Shown here: piece after piece, positions 46,801 to 54,586 of the stretch | Layout of the letters: every line of letters begins with the position of its first letter | How positions within the stretch are numbered: the first letter of the stretch is position 1 | From: Flavobacterium flabelliforme | Lineage (GTDB): Bacteria > Bacteroidota > Bacteroidia > Flavobacteriales > Flavobacteriaceae | Direction: 5' to 3' | DNA length: 64,000 nucleotides | NCBI RefSeq assembly: GCF_017948675.1 | Contig: NZ_JAGFBU010000001.1 | Location: 930,001 to 994,000 of the forward strand | Position numbers and translations under genes: made by a program | Notes under the pieces: generated by a model | Told to the model about the DNA's origin: nothing | Database searches by the model: none | The model's input: only the letters and a program-made list of their open reading frames with translations

Positions 46801-47959
46801 CAATGGTGAAATTAGGAATTACACCACCCGGTTTTCCATAACTCGCAAATTTTACGTTAATAAAAGCAGTTCCTGCTGGAGCAGATAACGTTACTGGTCC
46901 GTCATTTTCTCCGTTAGAACCCGCAATTTGACCTGTATTCCCATTAGAATAAGATGCAAAGTTATTATCAATAGCAGTACCAGGTGCACTACCATTTACA
47001 TTAATCTTCCCAGTAACTTGAGCAAAAAAGGTATCGTTAGTATTAACTGCAATTGGATTTGAGGTTGTGCTACCCCAAGTGTCAGCAAGTGGCCCAGCAC
47101 CACCAAGTGTAAGGATTTTAGCAGGATGCGTAAAAGCGCCTAAATTAGCGGAAACTCCTGTTTGAATAGCTAACAAGTTAGTTGTCGCAGTTATTCCTGT
47201 AAAAGTTTTAGTTCCTGATCCCGATAAAGTAAGATTATAGTAAGTTGTAGCTTTTACTGTTTGATTTGATCCATAATAATTAACTGTATTTTCTGTGATG
47301 CTTGTAGCGAGTGTAGTTGCTGCAGCAATACTTCCTCCAATATTTAAAACTCCATTAATATTATTGGTTAATTTTCCTGAACCAGATAATGCTGTAATAA
47401 CAGTAAGATTATCATTATTTATTAGATTAATGTTATTAACCTGTAAATTTGGAATTACTATATCTCCAACTAATGACTGATTATTAGTGTCAAATAATTG
47501 AATTCCATTTCCGGCAGAAAAAGTACCATAATTAGTAATACCTCCTCTAAAAGTTATTCCCTCATTTATAACATTATTCCAAACTCCATTACTATCTATA
47601 GTTACAAGACCAATAAAAATTTCATTCCCATTAGTACTAGTAAAATTTAAAGTTCCTAAAACTGAAGTTAAGCCATTCACCAAAATACTTTTTTTATCAA
47701 CAGTTAAAGTTGCACCATAATTAATGGTTAAAGAATTACATACAGCATCATTTGATGAAATTGTTGGTTGTCTACTAGTGTTAGGTATTACAACATCATT
47801 AACACCAATAGGAACTCCTACTGGTGTCCAGTTAGCAGGAGTACTCCAGTTATTATTAGAAGAACCATTCCATGTTTTTATTTGCCCAATAGCAAAAGAG
47901 GAAATTAATAATAGCAAAAAAATCCAGCAATATTTAATTAGAAAGTAATTTTTAATCAT
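43856..47959 (-). CDS. Giant secreted protein with SUEL-type lectin domain and type C T9SS domain
   Basis: A 1367-residue surface protein starting at the ATG at 47959; a TTG two codons earlier is less likely. After the signal peptide comes WNGSSNNNWSTPANW, common in flavobacterial exoproteins, and then beta-helix-like repeats to about residue 330. Residues about 340-435 resemble the galactose/rhamnose-binding lectin (SUEL) domain: VKFASYGKPGG, GSCHAFNS and FGDPCYGVVKSYNV sit in the usual order. Ig-like repeats follow to about 805. The last 555 residues are the module shared with the gene at 39697, ending in a type C sorting domain (ADFYSINQETNFAIQGRALP to KKIAF). I infer a carbohydrate-binding adhesin. 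Confidence 0.88.
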   Translation of the reverse strand: MIKNYFLIKYCWIFLLLLISSFAIGQIKTWNGSSNNNWSTPANWTPVGVPIGVNDVVIPNTSRQPTISSNDAVCNSLTINYGATLTVDKKSILVNGLTSVLGTLNFTSTNGNEIFIGLVTIDSNGVWNNVINEGITFRGGITNYGTFSAGNGIQLFDTNNQSLVGDIVIPNLQVNNINLINNDNLTVITALSGSGKLTNNINGVLNIGGSIAAATTLATSITENTVNYYGSNQTVKATTYYNLTLSGSGTKTFTGITATTNLLAIQTGVSANLGAFTHPAKILTLGGAGPLADTWGSTTSNPIAVNTNDTFFAQVTGKINVNGSAPGTAIDNNFASYSNGNTGQIAGSNGENDGPVTLSAPAGTAFINVKFASYGKPGGVIPNFTIGSCHAFNSRTVTTQLLGSNIATIPAAGSYNNTFGDPCYGVVKSYNVVATYAQPFCTSTSVPSFVINGSTPTGGNGAYTYLWEKSTTNATTGYTVASGINDEINYTVPNNTVNRTTWYRRTVTSGIYSDATIVIIQVVAGPPTVPTSFTNTTVACNGTITLTANGGSLGGLGGYAEFYTDGGAVVATSNVLPASVTVSPTTGRTTYYVRYRNSCSDTSSLSKVVTNTIAINATATTNPICYSTAAQNASLIYTATMGSPTKYSINWDTAATTAGLVNQIDTGFAFVAGGGTINTIAIPSSVPAGTYSGVLVVKNSVGCFSFKNVFSVTINPKPTAPFSTTIKHPDCLIKTGSVELTGLPTGSWTITTIPATANLLGTSGTNATTTVSGLNPNTNYTFTVSNGSCSSSPSVSVFIKALPLVATYNNGWTNGPPTIEQSIVFASNYSSSGNIVGCDCKVNTGKNVTINSGHTLTLTNGLNTVGASLTIENTGSLVQINDAALNYGKIKYVRVTNTGVRNTDFTYWSSPVAQSKLGGTGGMEYQPANLEGTYFDSFYVDAVNQYWQSESMSNEMIPARGYSIRGPGPINANPLSFLQVTFEGTPNNGAYSIPNIFEGKSYLVGNPYPSALDADQFLIDNRDVLDGTLYFWTHKTQVGIGVSKPGSGLYAYSGDDYATYNLTGGTATAKAAPSDPDKSLNNPFIPNGKIAAGQGFFANTKLSPESNIIKFTNSMRVGVKGNTGTNNQFFKTATTKSKKTTSIEKNRLWLNLYSDEGAFKQLLVGYITGATNEYDNGYDGETFDGNELADFYSINQETNFAIQGRALPFEASDIVPLGYRSKDKVTMSIDIDQVDGAIESQNIFIEDKMLNVVHDLKKGAYTFTTEAGVFNDRFVLRYTNKILGNVDFDLLNEQVIISKDKKELKIKSEIETIKRVTVFDLLGKKVLDKELLNETEFRSSTIGLSKQVGIVKVTLSSDKVITKKIAF

Positions 47960-48359
47960 GAGCAAAATTTTATATATTGGGCTAAATAATCAATATTTGA
48001 GCCGTATTTTTTTGTTTAAAAACTGTAAAGACAGTCAATCGCGCAATATAGTCTGCCGTTTTAAATAAAAAGAAATCTAATCGACTAAGAGCTGATTTAC
48101 CCGTTGAAATACATCTTTTGGATTTATTACTTTTAGTTAAAATCAGCAAACTATTCCAGTAAAAATAAGTGTTGAGAAAAAAATTAGTACCCGTTTACTC
48201 TTTGAAGTGATAAGGATTGAAGTGAATTGAAAAGAATTCTTATTATTACATTCTTTTTCCAGCTTTTTTATACTAAAAAATAATTTTATTAATCCCTATA
48301 GTGCATCGATAGGTTTATTTTTGAAATAGTATTTTTGTCCTCAATGCAGATTTCAAAAA
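47960..48359. other. Intergenic region between the divergent lectin-protein gene and recX
   Basis: About 400 AT-rich bases. Two overlapping -7-like boxes, TATTTTTG at 48316-48323 and 48330-48337, serve recX. A small ACTGT/ACAGT hairpin lies at the left end. No coding frame or RNA gene was recognised. Confidence 0.5.
48330..48337 (+). promoter_or_regulatory. -7 box of recX
   Basis: TATTTTTG ends 22 bases before the ATG at 48360. A second identical box lies 14 bases upstream, so two start points are possible. Confidence 0.45.
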
Positions 48360-48866
48360 ATGGGGTCGACCTATAAAAACTTAGACATGAAAGATGTTTT
48401 TACCATAAAAGAAGCTTTATCCAAAATAGAACATTTTTGTGCCTATCAAGAACGGTGTCATGAGGAAGTGATTCAAAAACTTTACAGCATGAAAATGGAT
48501 TCTGAAGAAATCGACACGATTTTAGTTCAACTCATCTCAGACAATTTCCTCAATGAAGAACGCTTTGCTTGCAGTTTTGCCAGAGGAAAACACCGTATCA
48601 AGCAATGGGGGAAAATTAGAATTACGAACGAATTAAAGTTTAAAAAGATAAATCAAACATTAATAAATACAGCACTTAAAGAAATAAGTGCAGAAGAATA
48701 CCTAGCTACTTTTCACACATTAGCCGAAAAAAATTGGCAATCTATTCGAGAAACAAACACTCTTAAAAAGAAGAAAAAGTTCTGTGACTACTTACTTAGA
48801 AAAGGTTTTGAAAGCCATTTAATTTACGATAAAGTAAAAGAATTAGAAATAGATTCAAAAAAATAA
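48360..48866 (+). CDS. recX: RecX-family regulatory protein
   Basis: A 168-residue helical protein that binds RecA filaments and limits RecA activity. Three-helix RecX repeats are visible, with the typical CAYQERCHEEVIQKLYSM, LISDNFLNEERFACSFARGK and WGKIRITNELKFKKI. It is not adjacent to recA. The ATG at 48360 is used; a second ATG at residue 10 would also leave the family core intact. It converges with the ketoacyl-synthase gene, the two ends being 11 bp apart. Confidence 0.92.
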   Translation: MGSTYKNLDMKDVFTIKEALSKIEHFCAYQERCHEEVIQKLYSMKMDSEEIDTILVQLISDNFLNEERFACSFARGKHRIKQWGKIRITNELKFKKINQTLINTALKEISAEEYLATFHTLAEKNWQSIRETNTLKKKKKFCDYLLRKGFESHLIYDKVKELEIDSKK

Positions 48867-48877
48867 CATCCTAAATA

Positions 48878-50050
48878 CTACAAGGACAACAAAATACTCA
48901 CCGCATTTCCTCCAAAACCAACAGCATTGATCAATACTTTTTTTATGGGTTTAGTTTTTATTTGTTCGCTTAAGAAAGGAATTCCAATAAAAACGTCCTT
49001 CTGCATCATCATGATAGCAAGTTCTATACTCAATATTCCTGACGCCCCAAAAGTGTGACCAATTTTCCATTTGTTACTGGTTAAAAGCGGCAATTGTTCA
49101 CCAAAAACTATTTCTATAGCTCGGTATTCTGTCAAATCGCCTTTTACGGTTCCTGGCGCATGCATCACTATTACATCTACATCTGATAAAGAGGTGTTTT
49201 GCAAAGCCATTTTCATCGATTTCTGAAAACAAGTTGCTTCTGCAGAAATTGAAATGTTATGCTCTAAGATTTCAGTAGCATACCCTATTCCTTCTATGTA
49301 AGCCAAAGCATTTTCCTTTTTGCCAATTTCAAGACAACACACTCCAGCTCCTTCACCAAGAATCATAGTACTCTGTTTCTTTTCTAAATCTAAGGCTCGA
49401 TTTGGCCATTGAATAGTTTCATTAGCTGCATTTTCGTGATTTGAGTAAATCTTCAAAGCACGCATTTGAGCAATCGTAAAATCAGTTAATGGCGCTTCAC
49501 TTCCACCTACCATAAACTTATCTGCCATACCAGCTCGAAGCCAGGCTATACCATTTAGAACGGAGTGCAAAGCAGTAGAACAAGTTATAGAATGAGATAT
49601 TTCAGGTCCTACACTTTGCAAGTCGTGTGCTACCCATGAAGAAATGTTCCCCAAAGTGGTCGTAGGAGAAGCTAGCGTTTGAGCTTTTCCAGTTGCTACA
49701 TATTCGCGATAATGTTTTTCAAATAAATCAGTGGCACCACGAGAAGAACCTATGTTAATACCAAAAGTATCTTCCTGCGTCCAACCTGCAGTAGCCATTG
49801 CTTTTCTAGAAACTAACATCGCATACAAAACAGATTTATCTAAAGATTTATATTTATTATCCGATTGTCTTAATGAATCTATCAACAAATTAGAATCATT
49901 ATCTAAACCGGCAACTATCGTTTTTTTATGGTCTAAATTCTGAGCCGTAAAAAAATGCTGTTCTCGAAGGTAATTCTCCCATATCTTTATAGGTTCAGTA
50001 CCTAATGCAGAAATAGAATTGATAGCAGTTATAGAAATAGTTTGTAACAA
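48878..50050 (-). CDS. Beta-ketoacyl synthase homologue next to bioA and bioD
   Basis: A 390-residue thiolase-fold condensing enzyme of the FabF/FabB type. The active-site Cys is in TCSTALHS (about residue 158), and the two histidines are in MHAPGTVKGD (about 296) and GHTFGASG (about 331), so the Cys-His-His triad is complete. Usually the first His motif reads EAHGTGT; here it is MHAPGT. The whole sequence is clearly diverged from housekeeping FabF. It lies 121 bp after bioA and is co-oriented with bioD-bioA. Candidate role: chain extension for the pimelate part of biotin, because bioC and bioH are not in the window. This is inference from context. Confidence 0.85.
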   Translation of the reverse strand: MLQTISITAINSISALGTEPIKIWENYLREQHFFTAQNLDHKKTIVAGLDNDSNLLIDSLRQSDNKYKSLDKSVLYAMLVSRKAMATAGWTQEDTFGINIGSSRGATDLFEKHYREYVATGKAQTLASPTTTLGNISSWVAHDLQSVGPEISHSITCSTALHSVLNGIAWLRAGMADKFMVGGSEAPLTDFTIAQMRALKIYSNHENAANETIQWPNRALDLEKKQSTMILGEGAGVCCLEIGKKENALAYIEGIGYATEILEHNISISAEATCFQKSMKMALQNTSLSDVDVIVMHAPGTVKGDLTEYRAIEIVFGEQLPLLTSNKWKIGHTFGASGILSIELAIMMMQKDVFIGIPFLSEQIKTKPIKKVLINAVGFGGNAVSILLSL

Positions 50051-50171
50051 AATATTAAATTTATTTGCAGAAATTGCAATATTATTTTAAAAATAGCTTA
50101 ATCATAAAACAGAATAATTCGTTCAAATTTCTAATGTTGTTTCCACTAAATTTTAAACGGAATAAATTGAA

Positions 50172-51443
50172 TTAAACGGATTCTAAAGCATTTTGAATTA
50201 CTTGATATATTCTATCCAATTGTTTTTCAGAAATAATGTAAGGTGGTAAAATGTAAACAATATTACCAACCGGTCTTAGAATTACGCCATTTTCGATAAA
50301 AAAATTATATAGTTTATTACGCAATGTTCCGTAATAACTTTCGCTGCTCTCTGTTTTTATTTCTAATGCAAAAATAACTCCCAAAACCCTTGTTGTCAAA
50401 ACTCTAGGATGATTTGCTATCTTTTTTTGAAATGCCAAATGACTCTTGTTTACTCGCAATAGATTATCTTGCATTTCTGAAGTTTGCAACAGCTCCAAAC
50501 TAGCCAAAGCAGCAGCGCAGCCGGTAGGATTTGCCGTGAAAGTATGGCCATGAAACAAAGCTTTATTGATATCCTCATCATAAAAAGCATCAAAAATATC
50601 CTGAGTAAAAGTGGTAATTGCCATAGGAATAGTACCTCCAGTAAGCGCTTTAGACAAGCACATCATATCTGGCATTTCAACTTGATAATCCATTGCAAAT
50701 GTTTTACCTGTTTTACCAAAACCAGTCATTACTTCATCAGCAATTGTAAGTACATTGTTGACACGACATATTCGAATAAGCTCATCTAGAGCTTCTGGCT
50801 CATACATAACCATTCCAGCAGCTCCTTGCACAAGCGGTTCAAAGATAAAACCAGCACAATTATGGCTCTGAATCACATTTTTCAAGGTCTCAAAACTTTC
50901 TTGTTCTTGACCTTTTACAGGAACTGGAATTCGTATCACATCTATAAACATACCTTGAAAAGCCTGCGTGTAAAATGAAATTCCACTAGCAGCCATTGCT
51001 GCAAATGTATCTCCATGAAAAGCATTTTCAAAAGCAATAATGGTAGTTTTCTTTTCTCCTTTATTAAAAAAATATTGTAATGCAACTTTTATCGCTACTT
51101 CAACTGCTGTAGAACCGTTGTCTGAAAAAAATATTTTCTGTTGATTTTTAGGCAAAATTTTAATAAGCTTTTCAGCCAAAACTATAGCGGGTTCATGCGT
51201 AAATCCTCCAAAGAGAACATGTTCTAAAGTTGTAAGTTGTTTGTAAATCGCATCTGCAATGAACTTATTAGAGTGCCCAAAGGGATTCACCCACCACGAT
51301 GCTATAGCATCTATATATTCTTTGTCATTTTCATCCCACAGCAAAGCTCCTTCTCCCTTTTTGATGGCGATTGGTAAAGCAGCTGTTTTGTGTTGGGTAT
51401 ATGGATGCCAAAGATGTTGACTATCTCTTTCTATTAAACTCAT
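50172..51443 (-). CDS. bioA: Adenosylmethionine-8-amino-7-oxononanoate aminotransferase
   Basis: A PLP enzyme converting 8-amino-7-oxononanoate to 7,8-diaminononanoate, with S-adenosylmethionine as amino donor in the classic form. Family signatures are SQHLWHPYTQHK at the N terminus, ASWWVNPFGHSN near residue 50, SDNGSTAVEVAIKVALQYF near 107 and the PLP-Lys motif LSKALTGG near residue 265. At 423 residues the length is normal. It follows bioD by 69 bp, in the order bioD, bioA, ketoacyl synthase. Confidence 0.95.
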   Translation of the reverse strand: MSLIERDSQHLWHPYTQHKTAALPIAIKKGEGALLWDENDKEYIDAIASWWVNPFGHSNKFIADAIYKQLTTLEHVLFGGFTHEPAIVLAEKLIKILPKNQQKIFFSDNGSTAVEVAIKVALQYFFNKGEKKTTIIAFENAFHGDTFAAMAASGISFYTQAFQGMFIDVIRIPVPVKGQEQESFETLKNVIQSHNCAGFIFEPLVQGAAGMVMYEPEALDELIRICRVNNVLTIADEVMTGFGKTGKTFAMDYQVEMPDMMCLSKALTGGTIPMAITTFTQDIFDAFYDEDINKALFHGHTFTANPTGCAAALASLELLQTSEMQDNLLRVNKSHLAFQKKIANHPRVLTTRVLGVIFALEIKTESSESYYGTLRNKLYNFFIENGVILRPVGNIVYILPPYIISEKQLDRIYQVIQNALESV

Positions 51444-51512
51444 TCTATTAAAATTATAAGATTTTTAATTTCATTTGCGTTCAAATAAAATTAGTTGAGA
51501 ATTCTATAACTA

Positions 51513-52133
51513 CTATTCGAGTCTTAGTAAATTCTCTTTAAAAATAGCAGCATAATATTGAATGACATTTTGATCAAAATAAGGCTCTTCTTCAATTCTA
51601 CCAATAAATGTTAGCCCTGTTTTAAACAAAATAACCGATTCTGATGCTTTATTTTCTTGACCATTAAAAATAATACCCGCTACTTTAATATTTCTATTTT
51701 GTAGAGCTTCAATAGTTAGTAAAGTGTGATTAATACTTCCCAGATAATGACGTGAAACAACTATGACTTTATAATCTGGCTGAATTAAATCAACTATAGT
51801 ATCACGATTATTTATAGGAACAAAAATTCCTCCTGCACCTTCTATCACTAAATGATTTTGAGTCTCCGGTACAATTATATTATTTAAATCAATTGTAATT
51901 CCATCTAATTCTGCGGCTAAATGAGGACTAGCTGGTGTATTTAAAGCGTAACTATTTTCAAAAAAATGAGTTTTTTTGTTGGATACATAGCGCTTTATTT
52001 TGTGAGTGTCTGAATTTTCTAAATCTCCCGCTTGAATCGGTTTCCAATAATCAGCTTCTAATGCTTCCGTTATAATCGCCGAGGCAATCGTTTTGCCTAC
52101 ATCAGTTCCTATTCCAGTTATAAATAGTTTCAT
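51513..52133 (-). CDS. bioD: Dethiobiotin synthetase
   Basis: Closes the ureido ring of dethiobiotin from diaminononanoate, CO2 and ATP. The P-loop is GIGTDVGKTIASA (residues 7-19). Other signatures are WKPIQAGD, SPHLAAELDG and EGAGGIFVPIN. The 206 residues match the family. It is the first gene of the bioD-bioA-ketoacyl-synthase unit, with a -7 box directly upstream that overlaps the terminator of the sigma-factor operon. Confidence 0.95.
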   Translation of the reverse strand: MKLFITGIGTDVGKTIASAIITEALEADYWKPIQAGDLENSDTHKIKRYVSNKKTHFFENSYALNTPASPHLAAELDGITIDLNNIIVPETQNHLVIEGAGGIFVPINNRDTIVDLIQPDYKVIVVSRHYLGSINHTLLTIEALQNRNIKVAGIIFNGQENKASESVILFKTGLTFIGRIEEEPYFDQNVIQYYAAIFKENLLRLE

Positions 52134-52151
52134 TTTTTATTTATTTGAGTA

Positions 52152-52159
52152 CAAAAATA
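52152..52159 (-). promoter_or_regulatory. -7 box of bioD
   Basis: Minus-strand TATTTTTG, ending 18 bases before the bioD ATG. The upstream side abuts the T-run of the terminator at 52165-52181, so the promoter sits within the termination zone of the preceding operon. Confidence 0.55.
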
Positions 52160-52164
52160 AAAAA

Positions 52165-52181
52165 CCCATCGTTAAGATGGG
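52165..52181 (-). terminator. Terminator of the sigma-factor operon
   Basis: CCCATC and GATGGG form a six-base-pair stem with a five-base loop, followed on the minus strand by a T-rich tract. It is the likely 3' end of the ECF sigma operon. Confidence 0.7.
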
Positions 52182-52188
52182 CGATTTA

Positions 52189-52803
52189 TTATTCTTCTTT
52201 TAGTTCGTCTAAAACTTGACGTATTTGTTTGGCGTATTTTCCATAAAATCTATTGACCCAAACCTCCAGTGCAATACCCATAGAAAGAAAACTAAAAACC
52301 ACAATCGAAAAAACACCTATCATCTGAAAATTAGTGATTTCGGAAGTTAAAAAGCCTGGCGCTTTTGAAAACTTATAATATAAAAAACCTATTAGCGACA
52401 AAATTATAAAAGGTATTAAAGCAAATCCAAAGGTTTTATACAATTCCATATTCAACCTAATATCGAAATACGTTTCATACAAATTATCTTTAGTTTTCAT
52501 TGTAATAGCATTAATTCTTACATAAAACAAGTATAATTTTACCAGATAATAAACGCATATTGCTAGAAACAGACTAAAAAAGAGATAAAACAAAGGAATT
52601 AATTCTTTAGGAAAATCATATATTAGGGGCACAAATCCTGTAAAAACAATTGATAGTATTTGATAAAAAAACTCCTTTTTTAAATTTTTTCTAATTTTAT
52701 CCAAAGGGGTATTAGCGGCTTCTATTTTTTTTAAATTAGTTGGAAGAACGACATTATCTATCTTTTCGTTATTCCATTGTTTTTGTATATCATTAAAATC
52801 CAT
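52189..52803 (-). CDS. Four-helix membrane protein coupled to an ECF sigma factor
   Basis: A 204-residue protein with four predicted helices (FFYQILSIVFTGFVPLIYDF; a long one around LFYLFFSLFLAICVYYLV; FGFALIPFIILSLIGFLYY; MIGVFSIVVFSFLSMGIALE). The N-terminal 45 residues are cytosolic-like, beginning MDFNDIQKQWNNEKI. It overlaps the 3' end of the sigma-factor gene by 11 bases. The position suggests an anti-sigma partner, but I recognise no zinc motif or other anti-sigma domain, so this is only inference. Confidence 0.75.
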   Translation of the reverse strand: MDFNDIQKQWNNEKIDNVVLPTNLKKIEAANTPLDKIRKNLKKEFFYQILSIVFTGFVPLIYDFPKELIPLFYLFFSLFLAICVYYLVKLYLFYVRINAITMKTKDNLYETYFDIRLNMELYKTFGFALIPFIILSLIGFLYYKFSKAPGFLTSEITNFQMIGVFSIVVFSFLSMGIALEVWVNRFYGKYAKQIRQVLDELKEE

Positions 52804-53296
52804 ATCCTTGATTTTTTATAATTTCTTTTAATTTTTCTTTTGCTCTGTTTAATTTTACTCTGGCATTCCCTTCTGAAATTCCCATGTTCTCACCAATTTC
52901 TTTGTGTGAGAATCCTTCTAACTGATAGAAAATAATAGCTTTATCAATTTTTTCTAACTTTTGAACTGCTTTATAAAAATGATCTAATTGACTTTCCTTA
53001 ATATCAGAATCCGTCTCTTCCTCTTTTATATTATCAGATGGAATTTCATATTTATCTACTTTTCTTTTTTCTTTCTTTAAAAAAACAATAGCGGTATTAA
53101 TTGCCACACGATACATCCATGTTGAAAATTGGCTTTCATTACGGAACGAATCGTATGACTTCCAGAGCTGACAAACAATCTCCTGAAATAAATCTTGCTG
53201 ATCATCAGGTTTATCCATGTACATCTTAGAAACTTTATACAAAATTCCTTTATGCTTTTCAATGCGGGTCAAAAACTCCTTCTCTTTTTCTTTCAA
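52793..53296 (-). CDS. ECF-type RNA polymerase sigma factor
   Basis: A 167-residue sigma-70 family factor with only regions 2 and 4. Region 2 shows DDQQDLFQEIVCQLWKSYDSF and FSTWMYRVAINTAI. Region 4 shows IIFYQLEGFSHKEIGENMGI with the helix-turn-helix and SEGNARVKLNRAKEKLKEII. The gene starts seven bases after the TraB/GumN gene, so the two are co-transcribed, and it overlaps the following membrane-protein gene. It probably directs a small stress or envelope regulon. The signal is unknown. Confidence 0.94.
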   Translation of the reverse strand: MKEKEKEFLTRIEKHKGILYKVSKMYMDKPDDQQDLFQEIVCQLWKSYDSFRNESQFSTWMYRVAINTAIVFLKKEKRKVDKYEIPSDNIKEEETDSDIKESQLDHFYKAVQKLEKIDKAIIFYQLEGFSHKEIGENMGISEGNARVKLNRAKEKLKEIIKNQGYGF

Positions 53297-53303
53297 AACA
53301 AAA

Positions 53304-54173
53304 CTATTTCATTATTGGATTCACAACATATCCAGCTTTTCTAAGCAAATTAATTACACCAAATTCACCTGCTAAATGTGCGGCACCAACCGCCACAAAA
53401 ACTGCCTTTTTATCCATTAGTTTAGGCAAAATCTTCACCCAATTTTGATTTCTAATGTCAAGCATTTGTTCTTTGGTATGTTGATTCATTTGTTGTTTAT
53501 CTACCATTTTATCATACATCAAACTTATGTTTTCGCTTTTATAGTCATCCACTAGTTTTGACATGTTATTTTGTGTTATTTCTCCAAGCATTGTAATCAT
53601 CTCGTCATTTGTATAAGCACCATCAATGATGGCTAACTGAGACTTTACCGTTTCAAAACCTTTGATTTCTATATTATTCTTTTTAGCTAATTTCATAAAT
53701 TCCATTTCATACAACTTGAAATCACTACAACCAAAGGCTTTCATGCTAACCAAACTCATTACTGCGGTTAAACTAAAACCATTCACTTGGTCAATGTTCA
53801 TAGCTGCCGTATTTTTCAGTATTTGATCTAATTTAAATAATTGATCAGGATTTAATATTTTGTTTAACGACTCTTTGCCCATTGCCATTTTTTGCATGTC
53901 TTGAATCTCTTTAGCATCTGATAAGTTAATTTCTAAAATTAATTCCTCTGAATTTGCAAAAGCTTTTTTTACTTTTTCAGATAGAAAATAATCTTCTGCA
54001 CATATCATATGAATCGTTCCATAGAGATAGGAAGGTTTCGTTAAGCCTTTTCCAGTAATTTCCCAAAGTAAAGAATTTTCAGAAGTAGAAGAAGAAGTTG
54101 TTTGCTGTGCATTACTTATTGCACTAATTAAAATTGTAAGAACTACAATAGTTGCTTTAAAAAAATTTTTCAT
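53304..54173 (-). CDS. TraB/GumN-family exported protein
   Basis: A 289-residue protein with a signal peptide (FKATIVVLTILISAISNAQ). The family core WEITGKGLTKPSYLYGTIHM contains the GTIH motif, and the C-terminal part shows VFVAVGAAHLAGEFGVINLL, the second conserved GxxH motif. Some members are metal-dependent proteases (Tiki-like). It lies directly upstream of the ECF sigma factor gene, seven bases away, which links it with the regulated unit. Substrate and regulation are unknown. Confidence 0.9.
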   Translation of the reverse strand: MKNFFKATIVVLTILISAISNAQQTTSSSTSENSLLWEITGKGLTKPSYLYGTIHMICAEDYFLSEKVKKAFANSEELILEINLSDAKEIQDMQKMAMGKESLNKILNPDQLFKLDQILKNTAAMNIDQVNGFSLTAVMSLVSMKAFGCSDFKLYEMEFMKLAKKNNIEIKGFETVKSQLAIIDGAYTNDEMITMLGEITQNNMSKLVDDYKSENISLMYDKMVDKQQMNQHTKEQMLDIRNQNWVKILPKLMDKKAVFVAVGAAHLAGEFGVINLLRKAGYVVNPIMK

Positions 54174-54229
54174 GATTGTGATTGATTAAGTTGTTGATTG
54201 ATTTTTTTGATGATTAAAACTCCTTAAAA

Positions 54230-54424
54230 TTATTTACTCCATTTTTTACGTTGCCAAGAAGCTAATGAAATTACAAATAAACAACTCATTATAATGAGCA
54301 ACGAGAAGTTCGCTTTTTGTAATATAAAATGGTTGACTAACGAAAAACAAAGTCCCATAGAGGTTAAGAAAATAAAAAAGGAACTAACTAAATTTTCTTT
54401 TGAAGTAATTGATTGTGGTTTCAT
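54230..54424 (-). CDS. Small two-helix membrane protein
   Basis: A 64-residue frame with two hydrophobic stretches, FFIFLTSMGLCFSLV and FSLLIIMSCLFVISLASW, and a basic tail (RKKWSK). No known family was recognised. A near-perfect 25-base palindrome lies 15 bases upstream of its ATG. It is followed after 56 bases by the TraB/GumN gene. The coding call is uncertain because of the small size. Confidence 0.55.
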   Translation of the reverse strand: MKPQSITSKENLVSSFFIFLTSMGLCFSLVNHFILQKANFSLLIIMSCLFVISLASWQRKKWSK

Positions 54425-54438
54425 AAAACTATTTATTT

Positions 54439-54463
54439 TTGATTACTACTCGTAAGTAATCAA
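54439..54463. promoter_or_regulatory. Palindromic operator candidate
   Basis: TTGATTACT (54439-54447) and AGTAATCAA (54455-54463) form a perfect nine-base inverted repeat separated by seven bases. Unlike terminators in this window it is not followed by a T-run on either strand, and it sits just upstream of the small membrane-protein gene. It resembles binding sites of dimeric repressors. The regulator is not identifiable here. Confidence 0.55.
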
Positions 54464-54586
54464 ACAATTGAAACGTTACAAAAAAAGAATAAATTATTTT
54501 AATAAAGGCGTAAACAAAGGGCTTAGCGAATATATTTTATAGAAAAAATCGCTAATAGATAAGTTCCAACATAGCTAAGAATCGTT

